In this document: piece after piece, positions 63,879 through 64,000 of the stretch
Layout: each line of letters starts with the position of its first letter
How positions within the stretch are numbered: the first letter of the stretch is position 1
Source: Bradyrhizobium yuanmingense
Lineage (GTDB): Bacteria > Pseudomonadota > Alphaproteobacteria > Rhizobiales > Xanthobacteraceae
DNA length: 64,000 nt
Direction of reading: 5' to 3'
NCBI RefSeq assembly: GCF_029167105.1
Contig: NZ_JARFML010000031.1
Location: 26,903-90,902 of the forward strand
The notes under the pieces: model-generated
What the model was told of the DNA's origin: nothing
The model's database searches: none
Seen by the model: only the letters and a program-made list of their open reading frames with translations
Position numbers and translations under genes: made by a program

Positions 63879-64000
63879 TGTTGCGTAATTCGCCATTTGT
63901 GATTCCCTAGGGCAAAGCCTTGGAGGGTAGCGATGGCAGTGAAGCAGACGGGGCAGCCGAGTTTTATTGAGGGGTGGCTGCCGAAGGGAGCCGGGGCCAA
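63879..64000 (+). mobile_element. Left end of an insertion sequence (continues past right edge)
   Basis: The repeat arm is broken at about 63879 by GGCCTGTTGCGTAATTCGCC, which looks like an IS terminal sequence, followed by a transposase start 54 bp in with a GGAGGG ribosome-binding site. An IS5-type element is the best guess; the rest, including the other terminus and any target duplication, is beyond the window. Confidence 0.6.
63933..64000 (+). CDS. Transposase, N-terminal fragment (partial at edge)
   Basis: Only 22 residues are visible, MAVKQTGQPSFIEGWLPKGA and two more. The start resembles IS5-type transposases known from Bradyrhizobium as I recall them. Too short for a firm family call; the IS context supports it. 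Confidence 0.55.
   Translation, partial: MAVKQTGQPSFIEGWLPKGAGA

Overview
The window is about 64 kb of high-GC alphaproteobacterial chromosome. It looks like Bradyrhizobium or a close relative (Nitrobacteraceae). The reasons are tandem CYP153 P450s, a uracil-catabolism URC cluster next to upp, a Bradyrhizobium-type cyanuric acid hydrolase, many CoA-thioester catabolic genes, and several families of palindromic intergenic repeats typical of that group. Genus assignment is inference from gene content. No rRNA, tRNA, CRISPR array, prophage or origin was seen. The only mobile element is the left end of an insertion sequence at the right edge.

Layout. 1-5359: a minus-strand catabolic operon (acyl-CoA dehydrogenase, CoA-transferase, MaoC-type hydratase, then a benzoylformate decarboxylase-like enzyme cut by the window edge) with a divergent LysR regulator; a CTAT-N11-ATAG box lies between them. 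5583-8147: two tandem CYP153-type P450s. 8449-11044: a DUF898 membrane protein, a membrane M48 peptidase and a small membrane protein. 11112-14405: upp plus the URC genes (DUF1688/Urc4 and the GTP-cyclohydrolase-II-like Urc1). 14725-17483: threonine synthase-like protein and an ArnT-type glycosyltransferase. 17778-21643: a three-domain redox-linked adenylyl cyclase, sulfite dehydrogenase SorAB and a cold-shock protein. 21816-25391: an Lrp-type regulator divergent from putA.

25507-36511: a CaiB-type CoA-transferase, a GST, a secreted haem-motif protein, a frameshifted membrane coiled-coil protein, a LemA/TPM trio, and a crotonase with two acyl-CoA dehydrogenases. 36711-46063: an orphan molybdenum hydroxylase large subunit, an HtrA-like protease, a DapA-family aldolase, a TAT-exported VOC protein, a protease-dead HtrA-like protein coupled to a LuxR regulator, and a two-component system with a Gly/His-rich secreted protein. 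46346-54844: tex, cyanuric acid hydrolase plus amidase, a Lon-N/ClpN fusion lacking an ATPase, and a double-hotdog thioesterase. 54841-58125: a tight operon of a tyrosinase, a HEAT-repeat protein and a HEAT-SCO fusion. 58316-63666: pyruvate:quinone oxidoreductase, dgoA/dgoK, and an LLM flavin monooxygenase with a flavin reductase.

The best candidates for undescribed biology are (i) the tyrosinase/HEAT/SCO operon, which looks like a cytoplasmic copper oxidase with its own maturation partner, (ii) the pseudo-HtrA translationally coupled to a LuxR-type regulator, (iii) the Lon-N/ClpN fusion without an ATPase, and (iv) the quinone- or haem-linked ferredoxin-adenylyl cyclase, which has partly characterised relatives. 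All functions are read from motifs and remembered family features; no database search was run.
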